Shown one piece after another: positions 12,091-21,773 of a DNA stretch of 64,000 nt. Position 1 is the first letter of the stretch. Each line of letters starts with the position of its first letter. This stretch comes from Whitmania pigra (taxonomy: Eukaryota > Annelida > Clitellata > Hirudinida > Haemopidae): positions 418,501 through 482,500 of the forward strand of contig JAJTWR010000338.1 in the NCBI GenBank assembly GCA_021613335.1, given 5' to 3'. The position numbers were made by a program, and so were the translations under genes. The notes beneath the pieces were generated by a model. That model was not told the DNA's origin. It saw only the letters and a list, made by a program, of their open reading frames with translations, and searched no databases.

Positions 12091-14134
12091 ATGAACTTTT
12101 CGGATTTTTTCAATTTATCGAGCCAATTGTTTAAAATTTCAAAAGATGGGACAAAGTTTGCAAACGCCGTGTTTGACAAAATCGTGATTCGCGATGCCGA
12201 AAACATGCAGCCCATCAAAGTATTTAAATTCGAAGATACTGTGCAGCATTTGGAATGGTCATACGATTCTACCATGATCTTATGCGCTAACTTTAAAAGA
12301 TCTCTTATCCGAGTGAGTGCTCAACAACAATCAAAATTTCGTCAAAATAAAAATGTGGAACGAGATGCTTTATTTGAAACGAATTAATATTATAAATGCA
12401 GAAAATAGAAGTCTAAGACTCAAACTAGTCGTAAAAGAGAAATAAGTTAAATGAGTTCTACTTTATTACTTGTTAAGTTTCAAAGTAAGATAGATATTGT
12501 TGCAAACTAAGATGAAACATCTGCCTTTTCAACATTGTTTTGTTATCCTACTTGTTACACCATTAATTGGGCAGGTATGGCTACTGGAAGCTCCAGACTG
12601 GAAATGTGAGATAGACGAAGGGTCCTCAGGATTGGTGGATGTACAATGGAGTCCTGACTCCAGACACATTCTGTCGACCGACAGTCTCCACTTAAGAATC
12701 ACAGTCTGGTCGCTCATCAACAAAACCACTTCTTATATTCAGCATCCTAAAAACTGTTCTAAATACATCGACTTCACGAGGTTAGAAATCTTTGTAAATA
12801 TTTTATTTTATCATTTTCTTGCTTTGACGCAGAATTCTGTTTAACTGCAATTCCACTTCATCGTTGATCTAAAATACTTTTCCCCAATGGCCAGGAATGG
12901 GAAATACCTTGCAGTGGCAGAGAGGAGAGGTTGCAAAGATTTTATCAGCATCTTCAATTGTTCATCCTGGTTTTCGATGAGTCACTTCGGTCCTGCAACT
13001 GAAGATCTCGACGGAATTTCTTGGTCTCCGACACGTGACATCTTGTGCATCTGGGAATCCTGCTTCGTTTATAAAGTTGGCGGATGTTGTTATGATGATT
13101 ATGATGATGGTGATAATAAGTTTAATTGAATTGAGATCGGGGAAAGCTTCAGAAGAACGGCTTTGATTTGCATAATAATTATAATTTGCATGGTTTTTCA
13201 AATTTTACAAGCTCAACTGATGTTTCCTAATTTTCTTCTTTTAAAACCAACCAACCCAGGTGCTGATTTACAGTTTTGAAGGACAGTGTCTCTCGACTTT
13301 CAGCGACCTAGCTCTCGGGGTAAAGCACGTGACCTGGTCTCCTTCAGGTCAGATCTTGGGCGTCGGTTCATACGACGAGAAACTCAGGCTCTTAAACCAT
13401 CTGACCTGGGGATTGGTGGAAGAGTTTCGGCACAACGAGGCTCTCGCCGACGATATACCGATGTATAAAGAAGTCGTCGAACCTGATGATCCCTTGAAAG
13501 GTTGCAATTCTGAGAATTCATTCAATTTACAACATGATTGCTAAATAATTCCACCATCAATTTTACGTAGAAATCCTGAGTTGAAGAAACATTTTATGAT
13601 ATAAACATCTGCTCAACCTTGTTTGATGTTTTCTCGACATTTTTCTTGAATTTGAACTCCTTCGTAGGTTCAACTCATCACCTGGTGATGTCCTCTCGAG
13701 ACCTTCATCTTCCGGTGCTAACGCCCGAAGTGCCAAGAGAAAATCTCGGGGTCGGCGTAATCCTCTTCAGTGCGGACACGAAGTACATTGCCTCGTTAAG
13801 TCATTCCACTCCTACTTGCATCTGGATATGGAGTTTATCGACTCTTAAATGTTTTTCCTTGATTGTCCAAGACAAGCCTATCAGAGATTTCTCGTGGGAC
13901 CCCGTAAGATCCAGATTGGCCTTGTGCACGGGATCCTCCAATGTCTTGATATGGATGCCCGAGGGAGCTCTCTCCGTTCCCGTGCCTTGCAAAGATGGAG
14001 AAAGTTTTTCAGTCGTAAGAGTGAAGTGGTGGCCTGTGGATGGAAGTAGGTTGGCTCTCATCGGCACTAAACAGATGTGCTGGTGCTCCACGATGCCTGA
14101 ACAGTGTCAAGTCTCATATTCTCCATCAGGATGA
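12091..14134 (+). CDS. WRAP73: WRAP73 (WDR8) WD-repeat protein
   Basis: Centrosomal WD40-repeat protein; in other eukaryotes WRAP73/WDR8 acts with SSX2IP/Msd1 in anchoring spindle-pole microtubules. Exons are 12,091-12,312, 12,575-12,780, 12,895-13,075, 13,260-13,500 and 13,668-14,134. They sum to 1,317 nt (438 aa; human protein about 460) with all phases consistent. The N-terminus [15 protein letters not shown] matches the family start, which fixes the ATG. Family landmarks in order are [49 protein letters not shown], the WSPTRDIL blade, [16 protein letters not shown], and [16 protein letters not shown] near the C-terminus. The long linker of the human protein between the last blades is shorter here. 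Three of its four introns have T at donor +3 (gttaga, gttggc, gttgca). Confidence 0.95.
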
Positions 14135-15330
14135 TGTCGTTGATAGTTTAAATTGTCTGAATCTGTGATAAACGTGTACAAATGTTCGATGCATGATCTT
14201 TTTTTTCTCTGTATGGTTTGATTTTATGTTTTATCAATGCATGTTTCATATTTAATATTGAATGCTTTTAAAAATATAAACTTTTGGAAAATGAGACTGC
14301 TTAGTTTTGGAAGTGTTAGCAGAGTTCCAAATGCATTTCGGATTTTAAGATTGGCACTTCTGCGATGTATGTGTTTGTCCAGATTGGCCTTGACAAGGCT
14401 TATTATAATATCCAAATTTTGTTGGTAAAAAGTTAGCTTGAGCTTCAGGTGGTGAGGCGTTGTAGTTGTAAATAGGGAAATAAATCATTTAGTGGGTATT
14501 TAGGATATGAGTAGCTTCCGTCAAAATGCTATATAAAAATTAGCCCTCAGAATATTTAAAAACATAAAAGCAAAGAAAATCAAAAATTTTGCTATTACTA
14601 AATTATCATAATGGAGGTTGTTGACTATAGGCAAATTTCAAATATTGACGTGAGCGTCCTGTTTCGGAATCTTGTTCTCAAAGGCGCCAGTTTGCCTCGT
14701 GGCCTTTGTTATTTTTTCAACGAATGACTTTGTCTTATAGATATTTGCGAAGGGTTTTCGTTATATTTTGACGAGTAAGGAATTGAACGAAATAGGAACT
14801 GTCACATTTCGGTTAGAACTATCTCTTCGCCATATGACGTGTTCGTTTGTTTTCATAAATCTTGCCTATGGACGCGGGCTTGTTTTCTTCGCCCTTGGTA
14901 ACGATGATGAATCCGATTGGAATGGAGCCAGATTGATTACAAATGTATTATTTTAAACACTTTTCTGAGTTTATTTGTAACTTACTTACTATTTCATAGC
15001 GGTGTTCCCTTCTCTATGTAGAACGTTGCTCCATTTCCGAACTCTGTTCTATTGCCCTATTTAAAGGTAACGAATTACAATAATTATAAGTTATAGTTTA
15101 AATTCGTTACTGGAAACGTAATTTACATTTAGGCTCCATCTCATGGTCCGGCAACTTTTTCGAGTCGAGCGCATTATTCAACGATGCTCGCTAGGGTGCA
15201 TTGCTCGGCTTACAATTTGAATTTTAGAATCACTCCTTGAAAGAGTGAATGCATGCTGTGAATAATTGACGTTAAATTTTATTATTGGCATGTTTATTAA
15301 CTGCTTCGCGAATGGGAGAAAGCACACCAA
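14135..15330. other. WRAP73 3' flank and spacer before the U1 cluster
   Basis: No supported gene. It contains short AT-rich segments and, near 15,185, a CTCGCTAGGGTG motif. A related CTCGCTAGGTGGG motif recurs between U1 copies at about 15,791 and 16,978, so the spacer may be part of the old duplicated unit. Confidence 0.35.
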
Positions 15331-15335
15331 TCATA

Positions 15336-15373
15336 AAACACCTTGAAAATCTTCGGGACTGCCACTATATAGG
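15336..15373 (+). promoter_or_regulatory. U1 copy 1 promoter: PSE-like box and TATA-like box
   Basis: AAACACC at 15,336-15,342 lies at -59 to -53 from the RNA 5' end, inside a CATAAAACACCTTG context. TATATAGG at 15,366-15,373 lies at -29. The same spacing is found in all four copies, which is the evidence for a functional proximal sequence element. Confidence 0.65.
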
Positions 15374-15394
15374 GACCTTCTTTGCATAGCCCAT

Positions 15395-15557
15395 AAACTT
15401 ACCTTGCGTAGGGGACACCGTGATCAGGAAGGCGGTTCCCCCAGGACGAGGCCCTCCCATTGCACTGCGGTTGGGTTGACTCCTGCGATTACCCCAAATG
15501 CGGGTAACTCGGGCGCATATTTTTTGATAGTGGGGGACTGCGTTCGCGCTTTCCCTC
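15395..15557 (+). ncRNA. U1 snRNA gene, copy 1 (variant 5' end)
   Basis: A 163-nt spliceosomal U1 snRNA, which recognises 5' splice sites by base pairing. Stem-loop I carries GATCAGGAAGG (U1-70K site) and stem-loop II carries CATTGCACTGCGG (U1A site). The middle has CTGCGATTACCCC, the Sm site is ATTTTTTGATAG, and the 3' stem is GGGGGACTGCGTTCGCGCTTTCCC. The 5' arm reads AAACTTACCTT instead of ATACTTACCTG: T2 to A and G11 to T. Positions 3-10, which pair with the core of the donor, are intact. Stem I also departs from the other copies (GCGTAGGGG). It may be expressed or may be decaying. Confidence 0.9.
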
Positions 15558-15946
15558 TTTTTAGAAACTAATGTGAAACCGAATGTTTGGGAGGGTTGTG
15601 ATGATTCTTTTACGCCGGAATGGTCTTGCGCATATTTTGATGAAATCTCTAAGTGATATTAAAAGTGTGTGATATTTTGTTTCATAAGTTATATTTCTCT
15701 AGTGAACATACTTTTATCGTGATTTTCTCCATTCTATATTTCGTCACCAATGCTGCCTCGTTTTTGTTTATGCATGTTTTTACTGTTTACTCGCTAGGTG
15801 GGATACCCGTTAAAAAATACTGTAAAATGCAATTTTGGAAGCATTAAACGTTCTTTATTCGTTGTTATTAAATAAAAATTACGATAATGTCTTCGTTGCA
15901 TTTAGATTTGGAGGTTTGAAGCAAGTGTTTTTTGTGATTAAGCATA

Positions 15947-15983
15947 GGACACCACTACCAGACTCTTGCGGTCTGTATTTAAG
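15947..15983 (+). promoter_or_regulatory. U1 copy 2 promoter: PSE-like box and TATA-like box
   Basis: GGACACC at 15,947-15,953 lies at -59 to -53 within CATAGGACACCACTA. TATTTAAG at 15,976-15,983 lies at -30. The spacing equals that of the other copies. Confidence 0.65.
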
Positions 15984-16005
15984 TCGGGCAAAAGTGTGCG
16001 CGGGC

Positions 16006-16168
16006 ATACTTACTTGGCACAGGAGAATCCGTGATCAGGAAGGCGGGCCTCCCAAGCCGAGGCTCAACCATTGCACTGCGGTTGAGTTGAAGCTTGCGAT
16101 TACCCCAAAAGTGGGTAAGTCGGGTGCGTTATTTTTGATAGTGGGGGACTGCGTTCGCGCTTTCCCTC
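16006..16168 (+). ncRNA. U1 snRNA gene, copy 2 (C9 to T variant)
   Basis: A 163-nt U1 snRNA with GATCAGGAAGG, CATTGCACTGCGG, GCGATTACCCC, Sm site ATTTTTGATAG and the GGGGGACTGCGTTCGCGC 3' stem. The 5' arm reads ATACTTACTTG: C9, which pairs with the last exon base (G at -1), is T. This RNA would pair with A at -1 or form a G-U wobble. Other differences from copies 3 and 4 are AGAATCC in stem I, GGGCCTCCC in stem II, and GAAGCTTGCG before the third stem, some of which may weaken helices. Confidence 0.9.
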
Positions 16169-16505
16169 GTACTCTGAAGTTAATGTTAAAAGGTGATGGT
16201 TCTGCCGCACTATCATAAAGCATTTTTGATGTACGTTGTTAGCCAGTTACAATTTTCGTCAAGTGTAACGTTGTAATGCTCATTGTTCTCGTTATTTCTG
16301 AAGTGTGTAGCGCCCTTCATACTACCATTCCACAAACTTTTCCTCGATTTCTTTATTCGTCGCCAGGTTATAAAATTCAACTAAGAATTAATATTTATTA
16401 CTAATAGGTATTCTTGCATGATATTTATATCCGTTATATGCGTAAGTTATGCATGGTAAATCAAATTGGTTTCAAAAGGATCCGTGTTTAATTTAGCTAT
16501 GCATG

Positions 16506-16543
16506 AAACACCTTGGTAAGAAAACCAGCTACATCTAGTAAAG
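16506..16543 (+). promoter_or_regulatory. U1 copy 3 promoter: PSE-like box, weak TATA-like box
   Basis: AAACACC at 16,506-16,512 lies at -59 to -53 within CATGAAACACCTTGG. At -29 the sequence is TAGTAAAG (16,536-16,543), a poorer TATA match than in the other copies, although this copy has the canonical 5' arm. Confidence 0.6.
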
Positions 16544-16564
16544 GGGATGTTATGCCAAGACATC

Positions 16565-16727
16565 ATACTTACCTGGCACAGGAGAGACCGTGATCAAGAA
16601 GGCGGTTCTCCCAGGGTGAGGCTCAACCATTGCACCTAGGCTGGGCTGACTCCTGCGATTACCCCAAATGTGGGTAACTCGGGTGCATTATTTTTGATAG
16701 CGGGGGACTGCGTTCGCGCTTTTCCTC
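16565..16727 (+). ncRNA. U1 snRNA gene, copy 3 (canonical 5' arm)
   Basis: A 163-nt U1 snRNA with the canonical 5' arm ATACTTACCTG. Stem-loop I has GATCAAGAAGG, stem-loop II has CATTGCACCTAGG, and the body has GCGATTACCCCAAATGTGGG. The Sm site is ATTTTTGATAG and the 3' stem is GGGGGACTGCGTTCGCGC. This is the only copy of the four whose splice-site recognition sequence matches the standard animal form, so it is the best candidate for the general U1. Confidence 0.95.
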
Positions 16728-17130
16728 ATTCTTTAAATGAAAGTTAATAGTGGTTGGTGTGTTTTTTGGCACTATATGTGAGTTTCGTAATAGTCTTTAT
16801 AGATTTGTGTGATTTATGTTGTTTTAGATGTTGAGCGAGTTTATTTTATTTATTAAGCTGAATTGCGTCTTTTGATGTACTACAGTGCTATATTTATTTT
16901 AATTTATCGTTCTTATTGAAACCGGAAAATCACGAATGGTCGTTCATACTTTTTAGGCTTTTTGGTTTTGCATTTGCTCGCTAGGTGGGTATCACGCCAT
17001 TCACTTAATGTTTATGTAGTTTTTTAAAGATTAGTTTAAACTACGTAACAGTTTAATTTCAGTTAATATTGTTATAGATTAATACATACATTTGTTTACA
17101 CAGAATATTTATTTAAAAATTATTTACGAG

Positions 17131-17167
17131 AAACACCACTATACGCGATGCGCGCTGCCTGTATAAG
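17131..17167 (+). promoter_or_regulatory. U1 copy 4 promoter: PSE-like box and TATA-like box
   Basis: AAACACC at 17,131-17,137 lies at -59 to -53 within GAGAAACACCACTA. TATAAG at 17,162-17,167 lies at -28. Confidence 0.65.
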
Positions 17168-17189
17168 CAGCCAAGAGCGGCGACTGAGC

Positions 17190-17352
17190 ATACTAACCTG
17201 GCACAGGAGATACCGTGATCAGGAAGGCGGTGCTCCCAGGACGAGACCCTTCCATTGCACTGAGGTTGGGTTGACTTCTGCGATTACCCCAAATGCGGGT
17301 AACTCGGGTGCATTATTTTTGATAGTGGGGGACTGCGTTCGCGCTTTCCCTC
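17190..17352 (+). ncRNA. U1 snRNA gene, copy 4 (T6 to A variant)
   Basis: A 163-nt U1 snRNA, otherwise well preserved: GATCAGGAAGG, CATTGCACTGAGG, GCGATTACCCCAAATGCGGG, ATTTTTGATAG and GGGGGACTGCGTTCGCGC. The 5' arm reads ATACTAACCTG. Position 6, a pseudouridine in known U1 that pairs with donor +3, is A. An A here would pair with U at +3. Many introns in this window do have T at +3, so the change looks meaningful rather than degenerative. Confidence 0.9.
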
Positions 17353-19906
17353 TTCTCACAAAAAATGTTAATTATGGGGGCATGAGCTCTAACGGCTGGT
17401 CTTGCGTCTGCGCCGACGTGGCTGTAGTTGCGAGGCGTTGTTTTGTTCCGTGAATTATGTTCGATGCGTGTTTGAATTTATTTACCTTCGCAGGTGTCGT
17501 TACATGTTACATTAATTTTATTTATGTTTTGTCGCGTATTTTCGCCGTTACGCTGACTTAAAAGTATTGCTTTCTGAAACCGCTTAATTTAGCATTTCAT
17601 TTATTTACCTGTGGAATGATCACGTCCATATTTTCACAATTGGAATGTTTAAATATCTTAATTCAATTTAGAAGTGGTCTTATTTGGTTTCTAGTTTCTT
17701 GCCGGCGCGCTATTTATTTTATTTTTCCGAATATGCATTGGTGAGGATTGCTTTGACGTTAAAAGAAAAACTCATGAATCAAGAGCAAATTTTGCGCATT
17801 TCAGAACTTGGGAAAGTAACGTTTAGGCTTCGTTTGAAAATTACTCGTGTTGTTAATTGCTAGCAGGATCCTAATTAATTCTTGAATTAATGGGTAGCCA
17901 TATTAGGCTTGCATCAAGGATCTGTTCGTTTAAAATGATCACAAAAACAAACAATTATTAATGAATAAACATTTATTCGGCATAAATGCTATTTTAAATT
18001 TCCACCTGGCTCCATGAAGCATCGAATGAATTTGTGAAAGAATGCAGAATTGCAAACGCCAGACATCAAACATTAGACAGTGTTATGAATTCGGGGGGGA
18101 TTCCCAGCCGTTGTGCACCAGTCAAGCTCCAGGTCACTTGGACCCTTGTCACGCCTGAGTGGAATCTCGCTTGGGTGGAATGTATCAGAGAGAATGTCTT
18201 GGCACGATTGCAGAGTTTCTCAGAAGTTTTTGTTTTGTCGTTTTGGGCCTGCTGAATACCGAGGCTCCTATCAATAGGAGTGCGCAAGGACGTCGAGGCG
18301 CTAAATGGCTTCGTTTGATGACGAGACCGGGGAGATGACTCATCGTGATTAAGTTTAACATTCAAAAGGAGACATCTATCGTTCGATTGCATAAGTATGC
18401 ACATTTATTTCAAAATAACACAATAACTCGAACCCGTCACGAATGGGCTAATTTCTGTTTGTATCGCACAGGTAATGGAATTAAGTAACGAGTTTAATTT
18501 ATTTACTCATCGATGAATTAAGGCATCTACAGGTAGTTTACCAACTCAAAATGCCTTCTTCTATTAATGCCTGATGACCAAATATGACACTAACGTTGTG
18601 ACTGCATAGAATTCCGAGCTAATGCTGTGACAATCTCGAGAGCCCCGACAATGCTTTGAATAATAACTAATAAAAGCCAACGTAAAAGGCTCTACGAACG
18701 GCTAGCTTACCAAAAAAGGAGATAGTGACGATGGCGAGAGCTTCGACTTTTGAATATGTTCTGAGCACACTCACCTCTCTGACGCACTTCAGAATCGAAC
18801 GAAGTCTTAGACGCTCGCATCTGGATTCGAACCAGACCCGATCGAGTTCGTAGGTCGACCCCGATTTAAAGTTGTTCTCAAATTTCAGTCTTTCTCCGTC
18901 TCACCTGCTTCTTTGGATAAGCGCGACTAAGGAGTCCAGACGGAATAATTTGCTGCCACTCAGTGCGAAAAGGTGGGGAATTTGGTGGTTGTGTGTTGTG
19001 TGATGAGAGGTTAGGAGGTGCTTCGTTTGTTAGGGACGTTGAGTTAACTAGGTGCTTGTGGAGGTTTGATTGCAAATGTCTGCGTTGTTGGCATCGGTTA
19101 ACAAGCAAATCCGACTCTCACAGGAACGGCTGACTAAATGAGGCATTTACAGGAAAGTTTATTGTTTATTATTGCTGTAAATGAATGACAGCAGACGTAA
19201 TTGGTTGCTCAACTCGGTACGGATGCAAAACTTTCCTGCAATAGATGCGCAAGAAACCACAAGAGTACTTTGTTTCGGAGTAGGATGTGCCAAATAAAAA
19301 AGTTCACAGCACCAGCGATCGTCGTAGAGTTTTGTGAATGACGAACAGCTCTTTGCTGCTACTTTGTCTTACTCATTACTCATTACTCATTACTCAGTTT
19401 CCCATTTCGTGTGCGAATAACGAATTGAAGTGCTTTTACTTGTGCACAATTTAAAGGAGTCGTAGAAGATAACGGCAGCCTAAATCTTTATTTTAACTGA
19501 TTTCTGTTGATAACTGTCGACTGTGCTGCTGATGGATGATTTGCGTGGATTTTTAAACTTCATCCTGTAGTTTCTTTAGTTAGAGATGTTTACGTCTCCA
19601 ATTATTGACAAAGTAACCTTTCGTATTAAACTGTTTAACGACCTCTTATTTCTGCGAGCAAGTTCCGGTTCGTAGCTACGACGAGCAGCTGTAACTCTGT
19701 ACGCCGATGTCGATTTCGTCAGCCACTGATAGAAGATTTGATTCTGTTATTCTGTTCAATTGATTGTTATTCTCTTCAATAAACAACACGACCGACTGAC
19801 TGACTGAAGCAGATTCGACGATTTTTCTGTCGGCTTTCGAGAAAAAAACCCAGACTTGGGCGTTTCGAGTGGATAGTTGACCTTTGACCTGTTAATTAAT
19901 TTCCAG
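17353..19906. other. No gene supported; possible upstream exons of the next gene
   Basis: Plus-strand frames such as 18,034-18,255 show no family signal. A short candidate first exon at 19,588-19,614 (MFTSPIIDK then GT) could start the securin-like gene, but I could not link it in phase to the exon at 19,907. At 18,820-18,836 a reverse-strand TTCGAAT loop with a 5-bp stem resembles a tRNA T arm, without a matching acceptor or D arm. Confidence 0.3.
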
Positions 19907-20649
19907 CTTCCGGAGATCGAGGGCATGTTCCACACTGACATTGATCCCGTCGAAAGCGAGGCATGGGAGGCCCTGCCATTCGATGACATTTTGAACTTCA
20001 ACTGCTCCTTTGATAGGTTCGACAGCCTCTTACTTGCATCTAATGACGATGAGACGCTTAATAAATGGAAAGCTCCCAATACAATCCAGGTGGGTTCCTT
20101 TAATATCCTCTTCCATCTGCCAATTGCACGGAATAGCAATTATAAAAATCTTTAAAGTTTAAACCCAGTATTAAAAAAACGAATTGAGCTGCTTTCTTTT
20201 GAAAATTGCAACCTTTCTCCCCTGGGTTCTTCAGATAATGTCGTTATTTCAGAAATCTAATTCGCACCTGCGAATAAATTTTCGCACAGCTGAAGTTCAA
20301 GAGAAATTCAACAAGCCAAAGGCAAGACGTTCAAACGGAAAAAACGTGACGGTAGGTCCTTGTGAAAATTGCGCAATTCAAATTCAAGAGAGGCCATTAT
20401 GAAAGAATTCTATGGCACGTCCTCTATTGATGCGTGCCAGCAATTCTTTTTCACTTATTTTGAAAGTTTAGTATCTTTGTATCACAAGATGTTCATTGCT
20501 TTTATGACAGGATATAAAGAGTTCAACTCGAGTTCCAAATTCTTGCAAATCTTCAAGACTTTCATTCCAAAATGGTATGCTAAATATTTAAAACAAATGT
20601 TATTACTATAGCCTTAATAAAATCAGCTTGTGATTCATATTAAATTGTT

Positions 20650-20680
<31 letters not shown>

Positions 20681-20808
20681 TTGTATTTATATATATATTA
20701 TATATTTGCATTTATTTATAATTTTTTATATTTGTATTTATATATAAATATGTTATACATCATTTGCTTCTAGCGCAGACCTGCATTGGTCTGCCATCTA
20801 GCGACTGA
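19907..20808 (+). CDS. Securin-like protein, 3' exons (partial)
   Basis: Exons 19,907-20,089, 20,253-20,351 (or from 20,235; both in frame), 20,511-20,574 and 20,774-20,808 join in phase and end at a TGA. The first exon encodes LPEIEGMFHTDIDPVESEAW, followed by ALPFDD and a DDETLNKW segment. Vertebrate securin (PTTG1) has PEIEKFF, then a DFESF segment and an acidic stretch before a leucine-rich helix, in the same order; this is the separase-binding region. Later exons are basic (NKPKARRSNGK) and Ser-rich. Securin inhibits separase until anaphase. The N-terminal exons that should carry the KEN and destruction boxes were not found, and securins diverge quickly, so this is a lead rather than a firm name. 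Confidence 0.4.
20649..20760. repeat. (TA)n / TTTATA low-complexity tract
   Basis: TA dinucleotide run followed by degenerate TTTATATTTG repeats, inside the last intron of the securin-like model. Confidence 0.85.
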
Positions 20809-21130
20809 AACCTTTAAAATATTTACAACTAAATGCGCGTGACCTGCAAATTACTAAGTTTTAATTTGTACTGAGCGATGGTTCAATTATTTGTTTCTCT
20901 TGAGCAACTGCAATGAGTCACTTCTCTTCCATTTTGAGATTACCCCTGGCTGCTCTTTTAAACTTTCGACTCTGAACCATTAAAATTGATCCCTTTAAAA
21001 ATGCATCTAACGAGTTACGAAAAAGTTATTTTTTACTGCCTCCATTGATTTATTTTCCAATAAAAATATCTACCAGGTCATAGATATACACAGCGTTTGT
21101 CAACAGCGCATTTCACTTCCTAGTTTCGAT

Positions 21131-21741
21131 ATGGCCGAGCACGGTCTGTTTTTAAACAAATGCGGTGCGGGGAATAGACCAAAAATGACGCTAGATTTAT
21201 TGATCGAAGCAAGTAAGACAATTTTTCTTTTATGGATTTAAAGTGTAAACTTTCTTGAAGCAGTCAGTAGTTATTTGGTTGAGTGGCGTCGCTGTAAACG
21301 CATGCGACTTCCTTAGTCCTTGAACGTTATTCGGCATTGAACAGCACATGGAGACAGCTCGAAATGGTGGCGAAGAGACATGATCGATAACTTGGATGTT
21401 TGCAAATGATGCTTCAGTCCATGGTTTTGTAACTCGACAGTTGACTTTGTTTTACACATGTGATATAACGTTGCGCGCTGTTTACTTATTACACAATCTT
21501 GATGAGTTCATGCGTAACTACGCTCTTGTTCTGAATGCTAGTGTCCATTTTGCTTTTGGATATTTGGAGTGATATTAAACAAATTTACATAATTTACTAC
21601 GAGGTACATTAAATTTTGTAGTAAATTTGTATGAAAACTCACCAAGTGGTCAGATTGTTCTTCCTGATGGAACTCATTCAGGAGGTAAGTTTGCAAGTTT
21701 GCATTTTTGTGTTGTTGCTTTTACTAATTTTATTATTATTA

Positions 21742-21773
<32 letters not shown>

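Noticed and set aside
13801..14091. Minus-strand 96-codon frame opposite WRAP73
   Set aside because: Shadow of the last WRAP73 exon.
15835..17453. Plus-strand open frames across the U1 region (for example 17,148-17,453)
   Set aside because: They run through U1 snRNA genes and share similarity only because the RNAs do.
18790..18870. Possible tRNA gene on the minus strand (TTCGAAT loop with 5-bp stem)
   Set aside because: No A box at the right distance and no pairing acceptor stem.
19756..20139. 127-codon minus frame
   Set aside because: Opposite the securin-like exon, whose plus-strand splice sites and phase chain are better supported.
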